Assembly (NCBI GenBank): GCA_947646735.1
Contig: CANTFK010000035.1
Coordinates: 186,001-250,000, forward strand
From: Peronospora farinosa
Taxonomy: Eukaryota > Oomycota > Peronosporomycetes > Peronosporales > Peronosporaceae
Direction: 5' to 3'
Length of the DNA: 64,000 bases
Below the pieces are notes generated by a model that was not told where the DNA came from, did not search any database, and saw only the letters and a program-made list of their open reading frames with translations. Positions 22,901-33,100 of this stretch are shown here, in pieces; position 1 is the stretch's first letter, and each line of letters opens with the position of its first letter. Both the position numbers and the translations under genes were made by a program.

Positions 22901-25636
22901 ACCATGTTGAAAGCCAAGATCGCTAATACCCCGATCCTCAGACACTTCGATCCAGATCGGCCTCCGGTAATTGTCGTATATGCGAGTAAATGGGCCGTTT
23001 CAGCAGCTTTATTGCAGGAGTATGATGGTATATATTGGCCAGTTACTTTTACAAGCCGAACGCTGAAGCCTAATGAAATCAATTACGGAATGGTCGAGAA
23101 GGAGATATTAGCTTTACTTCGGATTTTGGATATATGTTATTGCATGCTAGTCTCGCGAGAGATTAAAGTTCTTACGCGTTTCTCGACGATGGCCTGGTTG
23201 GTGCAATCCTTCGGTCTCAATGGCAGGCTAGGTAGGTGGGCTGCATTATTATCGACTTGGACTTTGGAGATCAAGAAATGTGAAAAGGGCGAAGATGAAA
23301 TACTTGGTGCCCTGGCTGCAAGTGTGACTCCCCGTGAAGAAGTCGACGAAGTGTTGATTTCGATCGCTCCCCGGAAACAGCCAAGGCAAACTCTAAGTAT
23401 GCCACTGCCTACGGTGGAAGAAGATGAAAGTCTCTTGGTCGTCAGTTTTGATGGATCGGCACGAACCAAGCGAAAGGGTGGATCATACAGTGCGATAATA
23501 TGGAAACTTCCTGAGTGGACTATTGTGGCTGCTGCATCGGAATATGCAACGGACTTAACAGTGAACGAAGCCGAATATCGGAGTTTACTATTAGGCTTTG
23601 ATCTGTTGGAGAATCAAACTAGGGGACGCGTTATTATTTGTGGCGACTCCAACCTAGTGATTCGACAGATGCGGGGTGAAATCGATTGCAAGGCTCCTGG
23701 ACTGCAGTTGTTGCGACAGAAAGCAATGGAGAAGCTTCGATCATGGCCGATCCATGAGTTCTTACACATGAAACGCGACTGGAACCAAAGTGCAGATCGA
23801 CTGGCGAGTACTGCTTTACAGAAGGAACAAGGTGTGGTCATCACTTCGGAAGGAGATCGCCAAGATCTCATTACTCTTAATAGACTGGATGAGTTGTTGA
23901 AGTCGAAGCAGACCGAATCGGTGGTTAAAGTGGCTGCGATTACCAGAGCAACCCGGAGAAGACGTCAACCACCCGAGATCTTGCAAGAAGAATTTGTGCA
24001 GCAAATGCGAAGTGAACGTATACGACAAGCTCAAGATGAGGAATGTTGGATCGCTAACCTAAAAATTTTTCTGATTGGTGATATAACGAATCTCAGTATG
24101 GAAGAAGCGAAGTCATGCGCCAAGATTGCAAGTGATTATGAGGTGGATGAAAGCGATATTCTATATTTTTGCCCGGGAGCTGTGAAAAATTCGGACGGTA
24201 TCGATGGAATTGCTCGTTTGGTGGTGCCAGAAACTCTTCAGCAAGATTTTCTACACCACTACCATGCCAGTTTGGAAGGAGGGCACCAGGGAATCGGTAG
24301 GACGTATCAACGGATCCGATCTCGTTTTCATTGGAGAGGCCTGTATCGCAGTGTACAACGATATGTGAGCGAATGCACTGACTGCGAGACTGGAAAAGGA
24401 CGTCCGGTTATTAATGGAGAGTCTCCGGGAAATTTACAAGCTACTTATCCGTTCCAGATTATTGTCATGGATCATATTCCGTCGCTGCCTAGATCTTTCA
24501 AAGGCAACACTGAATTATTGATCTGGGTCGATCTCTTTTCGGGCTATGTGGTTGCCAAGGCGAGCAAATCTAGAACAGCTCAGACGATCGCCGAGAATTA
24601 CGAGGAGTGTATCTTTCGACGATTCGGTGCGAGTGAAGCGATACGGCACGATCGAGAGCCCGGGTTTATGTCGGATTTTTTTCGTGCGTTCAATCGACTT
24701 ATTGGGCAAAAGCAAAGGGCAACGATGGCATATCGCCCTCAAGCGAATGGAACTGCGGAACGTATGGTGCAAACTCTGACTCGTGCATTAAAGATGTATG
24801 TCTCTGACGTTAATCAACAAGACTGGGATGAGTATGCCGAACGTCTAACTTTCGCAATCAATACCGCTCAAGATCGGGTGCGCGGCGAAACGCCATTTTT
24901 CTTGATTCATGGTTGGGACCCGAGATCTACGTTGGAAGCTACGTTACCATTAGGAAGTACTAGGCGTCGAGATCGCGATCCACGTAGGTGGCGATATCAT
25001 ATGCAGCGGCATTATCAGCGGGCGAGAGAAGCAGTAAATGAGAGACTCAGGACTGCGATCCAAACACGTGCTGATCGCCACAATGAAGATCTCAAGCCTC
25101 ACGAAATTGAGCCGGGGGCGCAAGTCTGGTTATATTTGGATCGTGTGAAAGAAGGGTACGCTCGAAAGCTAGCACATATGTGGCATGGACCTTTTCGAGT
25201 GAAAGAAATGTGTGGAGATCACGCTGTCCGACTGGAGATTGATGGTACGCCATATCGATTATTTCCCGTCGTACATATATCCAAGTTGAAGAAAGTGAAG
25301 ACGTTCCCTGATCGTCCAAAAAATTTGCTGACGATCGAAGAAGAATATCGATTCGATTTTGATGAAGCGCTTTTGCCAGAAGACAGTTTTGAAGGTAATC
25401 TGGGAGACGATGAATTCGAAGTGGAAAAGATTGTGGATGTACGATCTGATAGAAAGACACGTTTTGGACGAGTACATAGACAGTTTAAAGTCTACTGGAA
25501 AGGTCATGCTAAACCATCCTGGGTGGATGAAGCCGACTTAAATTGTGGTGCCTTATTGCGAGATTTTGAACGTGGCAAGATTAGCCGGAATCGTTTTGAA
25601 GTGATGCAATCACATGAAGAGGGATCTGGTGGCTAA
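19874..25636 (+). CDS. Element D pol polyprotein: PR, RT, two RNase H, integrase, chromodomain
   Basis: The frame is open from the frameshift site; an in-frame GTG lies at 19940 and residues below are counted from there (1,898 aa). It encodes an aspartic protease (FDSGAEVS, Asp86), an acidic tandem repeat (~415-515) and reverse transcriptase (SYIDDIL, ~830) with an insertion before that motif. A first RNase H (~985-1110) has lost expected Asp residues. A second RNase H (~1168-1300) keeps FDGSA, NEAEY, GDSN and the final Asp. The integrase has an HHCC finger and a D-D-E core (VMDHIP, RHDREPGF, GTAERM). A C-terminal chromodomain (~1830-1885) has YWKGH and PSWVDE. It copies the element RNA and inserts the DNA. 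No ATG starts it, which fits expression by frameshift from gag. The open 1.9-kaa frame contrasts with the broken gag. Confidence 0.92.
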   Translation, partial: LGRSPGWNLVRAERSRLCIYAFVERRSTDQGVNTQIDPNNTCEDSKFLRSISSVVRVDEYARSPAKMELDLAPGESRGYWKYHTPGKWFKQAKATGKINNEKAIMLFDSGAEVSIVDTTFARKVGCVIDESQRQECVGIGENTYMTDGRTRIKITLNGSLVYYFDAWVADQVGQDAILGMDFMVPAGIRLDLADGTLCLPDEVRILLNGRRPPYRATIQAITIPDQYVVIPVGKSTEVKIGVSPPKAKIWVRRDPKWVPTVTTGPGQIKYLQLTNIGDQEVTLSHGSPLGWWMVADMIPRSPGYVSVGSRRYNEWQTLAFKATTDREEELLEEYTGPLVDHPSYPTPKRILTRSKKEAEERTTKTVKPTTRSNEECDAIRGIGGNNVEDRVIEDESEQVAQSPWVINAIRGMSNVDHVKGPWGEDNYTHNNYTPKCMERDPTIEDCDLADLAINDRDLADLDRDNPDPTIEDCDLADLDRDDRDLADMVINNRDLADLDRDNPDPTIEDCDLADLDRDDRDLADMVINNRDLADLDRDLREQEQASDTTIINDEFILAGGSVKMKPEDSMYCHESGELYAEDVDQHMAVLPEIVSSTEEVTIDDIQVGDPGVPLTKDQESLRQLIWANRHLLIGKGNALPPAARGAVCDIDVGGAHPIAQRVRPVAPKFREKLADLIKGLLSARIIQPSTSPWASPIVVIIKKNGVDIRLCIYYRRVNQLTRLMVYPMPLISELLQDMDKAMWYCSLDMASGFWVVEMTERARMISAFITPSGLFEWLRMPFGLKNAPQIYQRLIDNALYGYLKIGTDPNAIATGSLDSADTVTGSPKLVDVFTEGEPDTSQKPSVLGRRSYIDDILIPATSWASLYDKVKRLLEVCNEWNLSISLAKSFWGRRKVDYLGHQVSLAGIEANPKDLGSLVNIPFPKTLRSMQSFLGSLNYYSRFVEDFAIYASVLYELREADFHEIRCSDKMNALDSTVATRNDSDQKFDIGDDPDPEGRTRWEKAMIAFTMLKAKIANTPILRHFDPDRPPVIVVYASKWAVSAALLQEYDGIYWPVTFTSRTLKPNEINYGMVEKEILALLRILDICYCMLVSREIKVLTRFSTMAWLVQSFGLNGRLGRWAALLSTWTLEIKKCEKGEDEILGALAASVTPREEVDEVLISIAPRKQPRQTLSMPLPTVEEDESLLVVSFDGSARTKRKGGSYSAIIWKLPEWTIVAAASEYATDLTVNEAEYRSLLLGFDLLENQTRGRVIICGDSNLVIRQMRGEIDCKAPGLQLLRQKAMEKLRSWPIHEFLHMKRDWNQSADRLASTALQKEQGVVITSEGDRQDLITLNRLDELLKSKQTESVVKVAAITRATRRRRQPPEILQEEFVQQMRSERIRQAQDEECWIANLKIFLIGDITNLSMEEAKSCAKIASDYEVDESDILYFCPGAVKNSDGIDGIARLVVPETLQQDFLHHYHASLEGGHQGIGRTYQRIRSRFHWRGLYRSVQRYVSECTDCETGKGRPVINGESPGNLQATYPFQIIVMDHIPSLPRSFKGNTELLIWVDLFSGYVVAKASKSRTAQTIAENYEECIFRRFGASEAIRHDREPGFMSDFFRAFNRLIGQKQRATMAYRPQANGTAERMVQTLTRALKMYVSDVNQQDWDEYAERLTFAINTAQDRVRGETPFFLIHGWDPRSTLEATLPLGSTRRRDRDPRRWRYHMQRHYQRAREAVNERLRTAIQTRADRHNEDLKPHEIEPGAQVWLYLDRVKEGYARKLAHMWHGPFRVKEMCGDHAVRLEIDGTPYRLFPVVHISKLKKVKTFPDRPKNLLTIEEEYRFDFDEALLPEDSFEGNLGDDEFEVEKIVDVRSDRKTRFGRVHRQFKVYWKGHAKPSWVDEADLNCGALLRDFERGKISRNRFEVMQSHEEGSGG
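21180..21490 (+). repeat. 111-bp tandem repeat inside element D pol
   Basis: A 111-bp unit starting near 21242 recurs at 21353. It encodes 37 residues rich in Asp, Leu and Arg (DLADLDRD). Shorter partial units flank it. It lies in the linker between protease and RT and contains many GATC sites. Confidence 0.85.
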
Positions 25637-25820
25637 CGAAGATCGAGTGTTGGGGATGGTATAATATGCAAGAAGGTTGCATAGGATGGTGGAAAGGAAA
25701 TTTGTGTGTAATGAGTATGGCGATCGAAGGTCTGGAAGACGAGATCGCGGCTAAAGAAGCCCAACAAAAGAAGACAATTTTTAACGAAAAGGAGGAACAA
25801 AATGGAATTGTATTGAACGA

Positions 25821-28449
25821 TCAAGAAGTGTTATCAGATCCCGAATGCTGTTTGGGAAAGAATTTACTGGATAAACGGGCGAGGGATGAACTGGGGTGAT
25901 CCGCGATTGAGGACCGATATTGGTTCCGCCAAGGCTCCGCAGAATCCAATAACGACAGTGCAGTAATCAGGTTGGGAATGTTTTTCTGCTTGCAATCCAA
26001 ACCAGGATACCATGGTCGCACTTCTGCGTACACTGGAAAGTGAAGGAAGTATGGATCCAACAAAATATCCAGATCACAGTGTTCTTCGACCATCCCTTGG
26101 AGAATAACGCGAAGAATAGTCTTCCAGCGGGGTTCAGATCTCGACCGACGCTGCTTGCGTTGCTGACAAAATTGCGCCAGCTCTGGATATTCCTTCCGAC
26201 GTTCGCGGGAGATATACAGGAAGTGGGTTGCCTCCCACAAGGCTTGCCTATGTCGATCTTCATATTCGAGGTAAATGTCTGCCAGATCTTTGAACCAACC
26301 GGTCAGCGGGAAAGAGATGGGAGCAATCGGCCGACGAGTGACGTTCCACGGTTTCTGATCGTAAAGCGCAGTAACTTGTGCCGGGGTGATCAGTCGGGGA
26401 ATCCACTCAGAATCAAGAAGAGATTTGGGATTGGCTTGAGGGGTGAAGATATACCCTCTCGGTCGGGACAAGTGTCGATAGAAGAACTCCACTCCCAATT
26501 CGGCAACACTGGTCAGACTGACCCGTCGGGCGGACCATGGAGCGACCTGAGTTGACGATCGGGGCTTTCGCTCACGATATCCTGGGATCCACACATCACG
26601 TGATTTTTGGAGATCAGGCAGGTCGGCGTATTGAGCGGGAGTGAGCAACTGGTTTATATCTTCACGGATGTCACTGGAAACGCTAATCTTCCCGTCCGAG
26701 TCGCTAGAAGGTTCGCCAAAAAGGTCGACCTTAGTAATCTTGGTCGTAAGGCTAGGGGGCGTAGCAGGACTCGAGACTGGTGATTTTTTGGAGGGTGGGC
26801 TACCATTGTGAATTATGATAGGGGACTGAGACGATCCGGTGTTGCCAGAGAGTTTCGTCGTGGTGTTGCGACGCCTCGTGGTGGAACGCGATCCGGATAG
26901 AGCAGCAAGTGTAGCGTCCTCGGGATCGGAAGACCAGCCGTCATACTCAGAGTCAGGCGAAGGCGAGGGACACGTTTTGCGTTTCTTTTTAGCTTTCGAC
27001 GAAACATTGGGTCGCGTTGTAATAACGGATCGCACCGACTTGGCAGACCGTTCTGAGTTACCAGATCGCGTTAAATTACCAGATCGCGGCGGAGTACCAG
27101 ATCGCGGTGGAGTACCAGATCGCGCCGAAGTCCCAGATCGCGCCGAAGTACCAGATCGCGCCAAAGTATTAGACTGTGCCGAAGTACCGGATTGTGCCGT
27201 AATTTCAGATCGCGTCGAAGTCCCAGATCGCGCTGAAGTGCCAGATCGCGCTGAAGTACCAGATCGCGCCGGAGTAGATTATGCCAGATCGCGTTAAATT
27301 ACCAGATCGCGGCGGAGTACCAGATCGCGGGGAAATACTAGATCGCGCTGAAGTGCCAGACTGTGCCGAAGTACCGGATTGCGCCGGAATTTCAGATCGC
27401 GTCGAAGTCCCAGATCGCGCTGGAATGCCAGATCCCTCCGAGGTCGCAGATTGAGCAGAAGTACCGAAAGCGCTGCGGGGACGTTTACAGGGGACGTCCA
27501 GAGTCGGTGAAGATGACGCACGTTTGCGATTGGGTGACGAGGGATTGGAAAGCGCGAGAAGGCTAGTCGGAGAAGGAAGTAAGCCCGTAGCCAATTCTGC
27601 CAGATGCGAACGAAGTAAATCTCGATCCTGGATGGCCAGATCGCGCTCTGCCTCTCGATCTGCAACTTCGGTACGAAGTCGATCCAAAGCTGCGTCGTTC
27701 CGAATACTCGTACTCAGGAGGCGATCATGATCAAGCTCGAGCGCGCTCAGTGTCTCTTGCAGTTGTTTCGCGGCTTGCTGGGCCTGAGAACGAGCTTTCT
27801 TGTTCTTGGATGCCTTGCTTTTCATGCGTCGAAAGTCAGCGGCCAAAGCACTGTCTGCTGTATTACGCTGTGCGAGGATGGAGTCCAGTTGCTGTTGGAG
27901 GGACGCGATCTGCTGCCGGAATTTTCCTTCCAGAGTTCGCTGAAGATTGGCCGCCTCACGGCGGAATTTATCCTGCAGGCGATGTTTCTCTGCATTGGCT
28001 CGAAACAAGGCATTCTTCAGATCGGCGATCTCCTGAGACTGATCCGTTAGCTGGTTCAGTTCTTCGTCGAGACCTTCGGCCATGTGGAGAGCGGCATCAA
28101 GTTGTTGACGCAACTCTTCATCTCGACGCAAGACGAATGTGCACAGTCGAGGCACCAACTCGTGATACGAGTTGAGTTCCGTCTCCAGCTGATTTCCACG
28201 AAATTCCTGCTCCTGCAAGGCATTTTCCATGGAGTGATAGCTTTCCACGATGGTATCCTGGGCTTCCAGGCGGTCATACAATGAAGAAACCAACGAGATC
28301 GCGTTCTGACGATCTGCAACGGGAGGAAGGATTATCCGGGTAGACGGGAGCAAGATACGCGATCCGGTAGAGGAACCCATCGTTGGATCGCGCGTAACGA
28401 GCACACCAGTTTGGGGGTGGCGATCGTTTTCGGGTGTAGATCTGGCCAT
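25821..28449 (-). pseudogene. Antisense ORF of element D (~870 codons, one frameshift)
   Basis: This frame lies between pol and the 3' LTR on the strand opposite to pol. The likely ATG is at 28449, 86 bp inside the LTR boundary. The N-terminal half (28449 to about 27290) has a long coiled-coil-type region (many Gln/Glu/Leu/Arg heptads) and a Lys/Arg patch (PNRKRASSSP). A tract of six-residue Arg-Ser-Gly repeats encoded by 18-bp units follows (about 27440-27060). A short insertion at about 27279-27285 shifts the frame there. The C-terminal half (27164-25821, 447 codons) is open and contains a globular-looking region with many Trp, Tyr and Pro. It does not overlap pol, ending 185 bp past it. 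The family is not recognised and the function is unknown. The two long frames argue for a real gene broken recently. Confidence 0.65.
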
Positions 28450-28534
28450 AAGGGACGAAGTGACGAGAAGAGTGAAGCGAGACAGTGCACAGTTAGGCCA
28501 ACACTGTATGTGGGCTATCGGTGCAGGGGACGAT

Positions 28535-29839
28535 TGTGGCGAAGTGAAGGAGTGAATTTCGCCAAGTGTGATCGCATGTTTTCGGTTAAGTCCGAAATGG
28601 CCAATATTAATGAGTCGCGATCTCGTGGCCAATATTGATGAGTCGCGATCTCGCAGAAAGGTTTCAAGACGATGTCAAATAGGATGGAAAACAGTGAATG
28701 GAGTAGTTTGCACTTCTATGTGGGGTCAAATATGGCCTAGAAACTACGCTATTGCGATCTCCAGTATTTCCGATGGCGATCCGCGTGAACGCGGTCGCTA
28801 AGGAGGAAGATGGGTACATCCAAGCATGTGGAGGACGGTCTGGTGTGGATCACGTCGCTATGGAGGACTGGAATGGTGGATATGAAATGTCACATTGATG
28901 AACTATCTCACATGACCTGAGAAACGGTGAAGAAGACAAGTCGTGATCCGGCGGATCGCGATCCGATATTAGTTATTTAGTACCGCGATCTGGTATTAAT
29001 TATTTAGTACCGCGATCTGGTACTAATTATTTAGTACCGCGATCTGGTACTAATTATTTAGTACCACGATCTGGTACTAATTATTTAGTACCGCGATCTG
29101 GTACTAATTATTTAGTACCGCGATCTGGTACTAAAATGGTATTATATCCAAGCGAGGTAGCGATCCAGATCGCGGCGATATTGGAGTGGACCACATTACA
29201 AGATCTGATTTTTTCCGAAAGGGCGATACGTGGCAACAGATCCTGAGCTACAGATAGTCAAGATCATAGGTTTTGGTATTTGATTGGTTAACATTAACAG
29301 ATTTCAATTTGCTTCTAGTACACGTGTCGACTTCTCTTCCGGGCTGGATTCTTTGGCCTCCCGACGTCTCAAGGAAGTCTACCTACTACGCAAGTCATAT
29401 CCCTGGATTGTTTGACCAGGGATTGCAAGAATTCTCAACAAAACAAATCAAGCTGCGATTGGACGCAGAGGACTAAGAAGTCCAGATACAAGATCGCGAG
29501 ACGGCTCAAGTGGTCAGAAGGCAAGCGGATCAAGTATCTACATTTTTGGACAAGGCGATCTCAAGGGAGATCAGGGCGACTCAAACAGAGCACCACAAGA
29601 ACAACTGCGATCGTGTGAGGAATTCCACGCGATCGCCCCCCCCACCTATCCCTAACACAATCAAGTTCAACATCGACTCAAGTCTACCGAGAAGAGAGCA
29701 ACCCGCCCTACCGACGGGTACACAAGGTGAGGAAGGCTATACACACGGAATCGGGGTACCCCCTCCGTTAGTCGGTCGTCCGGGCGCCAGTGGAGAGTTG
29801 GGATCGCATCAGCAATTTTGCGAATCCCACTCCACCACA
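28535..29839 (+). repeat. 3' LTR of element D
   Basis: The 1305-bp LTR is nearly identical to the 5' LTR, with six instead of four hairpin minisatellite units (28978-29133). It is directly followed by gag sequence of element C. Confidence 0.92.
28978..29133 (+). repeat. 27-bp hairpin minisatellite, 6 units (3' LTR of D)
   Basis: Units start at 28978, 29005, 29032, 29059, 29086 and 29113. The sequence is the same as in the 5' LTR, and the first unit has a mismatch in its right arm. Confidence 0.9.
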
Positions 29840-30114
29840 GAAGTCTGATGCCACTCCTATGGAGTTAGGCAATGCAGATGTGATCTTCTACAAGCGCGGC
29901 AAGCGAGGCCATATGATGGCTCGCTGATATGCCAAAGTAGCTGCTGGTGCTAAGGCAGCCAGCAAAAGGTCTCTCAACCCGAAGGGAGGTGCGAAAACTA
30001 ATGTGCACGTCGTAAGGGTTCAGATCCTGCCCAAGATGGGTCGGGAAATGCGGGAGCGCAGTAGGGGCGGGATGCCCTACTGTCGCGGACTCTGAAGCTA
30101 CCCCTGAATTCAGA
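29840..30114 (+). pseudogene. Element C gag C-terminal remnant
   Basis: The translation in frame before the protease shows a decayed zinc knuckle (YKRGKRGHMMAR then a stop), with the expected cysteines lost, and a basic Gly/Lys-rich tail. Only the last ~90 codons remain. They join the D LTR directly. Confidence 0.55.
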
Positions 30115-33100
30115 GTGATCGAACAAATGGGTAGCATAGTCCCTGAGGTTCCGAAAGGTCGGATCTCAACCCTTTTGGTCTATAGCGTTCGATTACGAGG
30201 CTATGACCAAGTGATGACCCTTCTCGTGGATTTGGGTGCATCACAAAACTTTGTGAAACTCGCGTCTCTGAAAAGGAGACTGGCGAGTTATGAGTCGCTT
30301 TGCCAGGATGACAAGCGAGAAGAGGCGATCGTTCGTTTAGCGAACGGCGCGCTCGTCAAATCGGAGGGAGTTCAAGTTAAACTCGGCTTCAGTTTCAGTG
30401 ACTTCTCTTGTAAAGAGAAGTTCACAGTGCTAGGTATGGAGAGTCCGTATGACCTCATCCTAGGCATGCCTTGGTTGGCTAAACACCAACCATGGATAGA
30501 CTGGCGTACACGCACAGTCGCTAGCTCTACGCAAGACACCGGAAAGGATGTGCTCTTGCGAGAGGCTTATGTGGCTGATGCTGTGTCCAACACAGTCGAG
30601 GGTGCGATGACGGTATGTCAATCGACACCAGGAACTATCCAGCTCGAAAGGAGTGGTGTAGTTGGAAGTGCACTGGCGGAAAGCCAGGTGACACATATTC
30701 CTACCCAGGTCGAAAAGACTGGTGTAGTAAATGGGGCGATGACAGGTAGTCATGCGTCCAATAGTCCTGCACAGAGCCGAGCGCCTGTGGCAGTTTATGG
30801 TGGGCTGACAGGAAGTCAAGCGCCACAAGAACCGGCACAGAGCCATGATCCTGGTGCGGTTGGAAGGAGTGCGTTAGCTGAGATAGCAACGACACCTTCT
30901 TCCAGGTCAAAGGTCGTGGTGACTCGAAGAACGAGCACCAGACGTATTAAGACGATCAAGGGCACGTCGAAACGAGTGACCCTTGGATCAGTCTCGGTCC
31001 AAGAGGACGGACCTACGAACGAGTTGTTCGAGGCCGTCGAAGACAAAATGCCGGAGGCATCCTCAGTTGAGGTGCTCCAACTTGTCTTGGCATCTGCCGA
31101 GGAGATAGTAAATCTCTCGGAGATGACGTGGGATCTGTTCCTGTCCGAACTAAAGGAAGGAAAGATCCACGAGATACTCGCACCAGTTTCAGAAGAGAAC
31201 GTGGTGGACTGTTTCTCGTCGTCCAAAATGGATGAGAGCGTCTTGGAGACCGACAAGAAGAAACGGTTCTCTGCTCAAGGCTGGGATGCCTTGAAGGACA
31301 GCCCATTCAATGATGTTCTGTGGAAACACCGTGATGTGTTTCCAGCAGAAGTGCCGAGCCGCCTGCCAGCCAATAGGGGCATCAGGCACGAAATTGACCT
31401 GGAGCCTGGCACCAAGTATTGTGTGACCAGGCAATGGCCGTTGCCATCGATGAGTTCTTCGGCAAGCGAGCCAAGGCGGGACATGTACGTGAGAGCAAGT
31501 CGCCTCACTTCAGCCCGACCTTCTGTGTGCGTAAGGCAACAGGTGGATGGCGCGTGGTTCATGCTTACAATAAGCTGAACACGGCAACCATTCCGGCTCA
31601 AACGCCGATCCCGCGGAAAGATTTCTGGTTGAATTCCATGGGAAAGTCAACTATCTTTTCCGCGCTGGATCTGAAGGATGGATACTATCAGGTTCTCATG
31701 AGAGATACCGATGTAGCCAAAACAGCAGTAAGCACCCCAAGCGGTATGCTGTGGGAGTGGCTTGTGATGCCACAAGGGTTGAAAAATGCTCCGGCAACAT
31801 TCAACCGAGTGGTGGCTCACGTGATGCGTCAGCACCGTGCCTACGCGCCCCATTACTTTGACGATGTATTCGTGCATAGTAGGGCGGAGGACGGTCTGAG
31901 CGCGATAGAGTCGCACAAGCGTCATTTAGACGCTGTGTTGCAAACACAGGTGACGATCAATTATACGTGAACTTGCAAAAGTGCGTAATAGAGGTCCCCG
32001 AGATACCTGTACTGGGCTGCATTGTAGGTGCACATGGTGTACGAGCAGACCCAGAAAAGGTAAAGGCTGTAAAGGAATGGCCAGTCCCACGACATGTGAA
32101 GGATCTGCGCCAATTCCTTGGGCTCGCTAATTACTTGCATAAGTACAGCAAGAATTATGCGGAGCAGACTAAGCCATTGTCTGACCTTTTAAAAAGGATA
32201 CAGAATGGACTTGGTCAAAGGAGCAAGAAGATGCGTTCACATCAGTGAAGCCATCTCTTGTAGAGGCACCGGTCTTGGCATTGCCAGACGCGGATAAGCC
32301 CTTTAGCGTCGTCTGCGATGCAAGCAATTTTGCCATCGGCAGCGCGCTCATGCAGAAGGATGACAACGGCGTTGACCGTGTCATTTCTTATCAGTCTCGG
32401 CTTTTAAAAGATGCCGAGCTGAATTACCCTGTGCATGACAAGGAGCTACTTTCAAATAAGTATGCCCTTGTGAAGTTTCAGTTGCACCTCTTGGGCACTG
32501 AACCTTTTGTGGTTTATACGGATCACGCATCACTGCGGACCGCTATAAATTCACCGCACCTCTCGCCGAGAATGGCGAAATGGCTAACAAATTTCTCTGA
32601 ATTTAGTTTCAAAGGTGAATATAAGCCGGGTAAGTCGAATGTCTTGGCTGACGCGTTATCGCGCCGACCAGACTTCGAGGCAAGACACCTGGAAAGTGTG
32701 TTTCGTGCGAATGCACAAGTTGAGTCGTCAACATTGGCATCCATGAAGGCCTACCATGTGACGTGCTCAATGGCCTCCGATATCAAGGAATGTTACAATC
32801 AGGACGAACATTGTCGCCTGCTGTTGGATCATTTTGGTGGACGAAAGGCTACCCTTCCGTCGCACCTCAAAGTGAAGCTTAATCGCTTTAGTTACAGTGA
32901 TGGCCTGCTATGGCATCAACTGTCACCCTGTGATCCCTTGAGAATCTATGTTCCTCATGACACAGTCTCAAGCTGATGATACTTCACGAGTGCCATGATG
33001 CGCCATCTAGTGAGCATCTGGGCCGTGAAAAGACATTCTTACGAGTGTCAGAGGAATTTTGGTGGCCCCACCTATATCGGCGAATGGCCAACTATATTCG

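Larger units (their letters stand above)
16337..29839 (+). mobile_element. Element D: ~13.5-kb Ty3/Gypsy retrotransposon with long LTRs
   Basis: The direct LTRs at 16337-17586 and 28535-29839 both start TGTGG and end CCACA. The order is LTR, primer-binding site (TGGTGCGCGTGCCCGG, 17588-17603, 1 nt after the LTR), gag, protease, RT, two RNase H domains, integrase, chromodomain, antisense ORF, LTR. Gag is broken but pol is open for ~1,900 codons. No matching 5-bp flanks were found (GGTAG on the left, GAAGT on the right). The whole element is unusually rich in GATC, especially as GCGATC/GATCGC. Confidence 0.92.
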
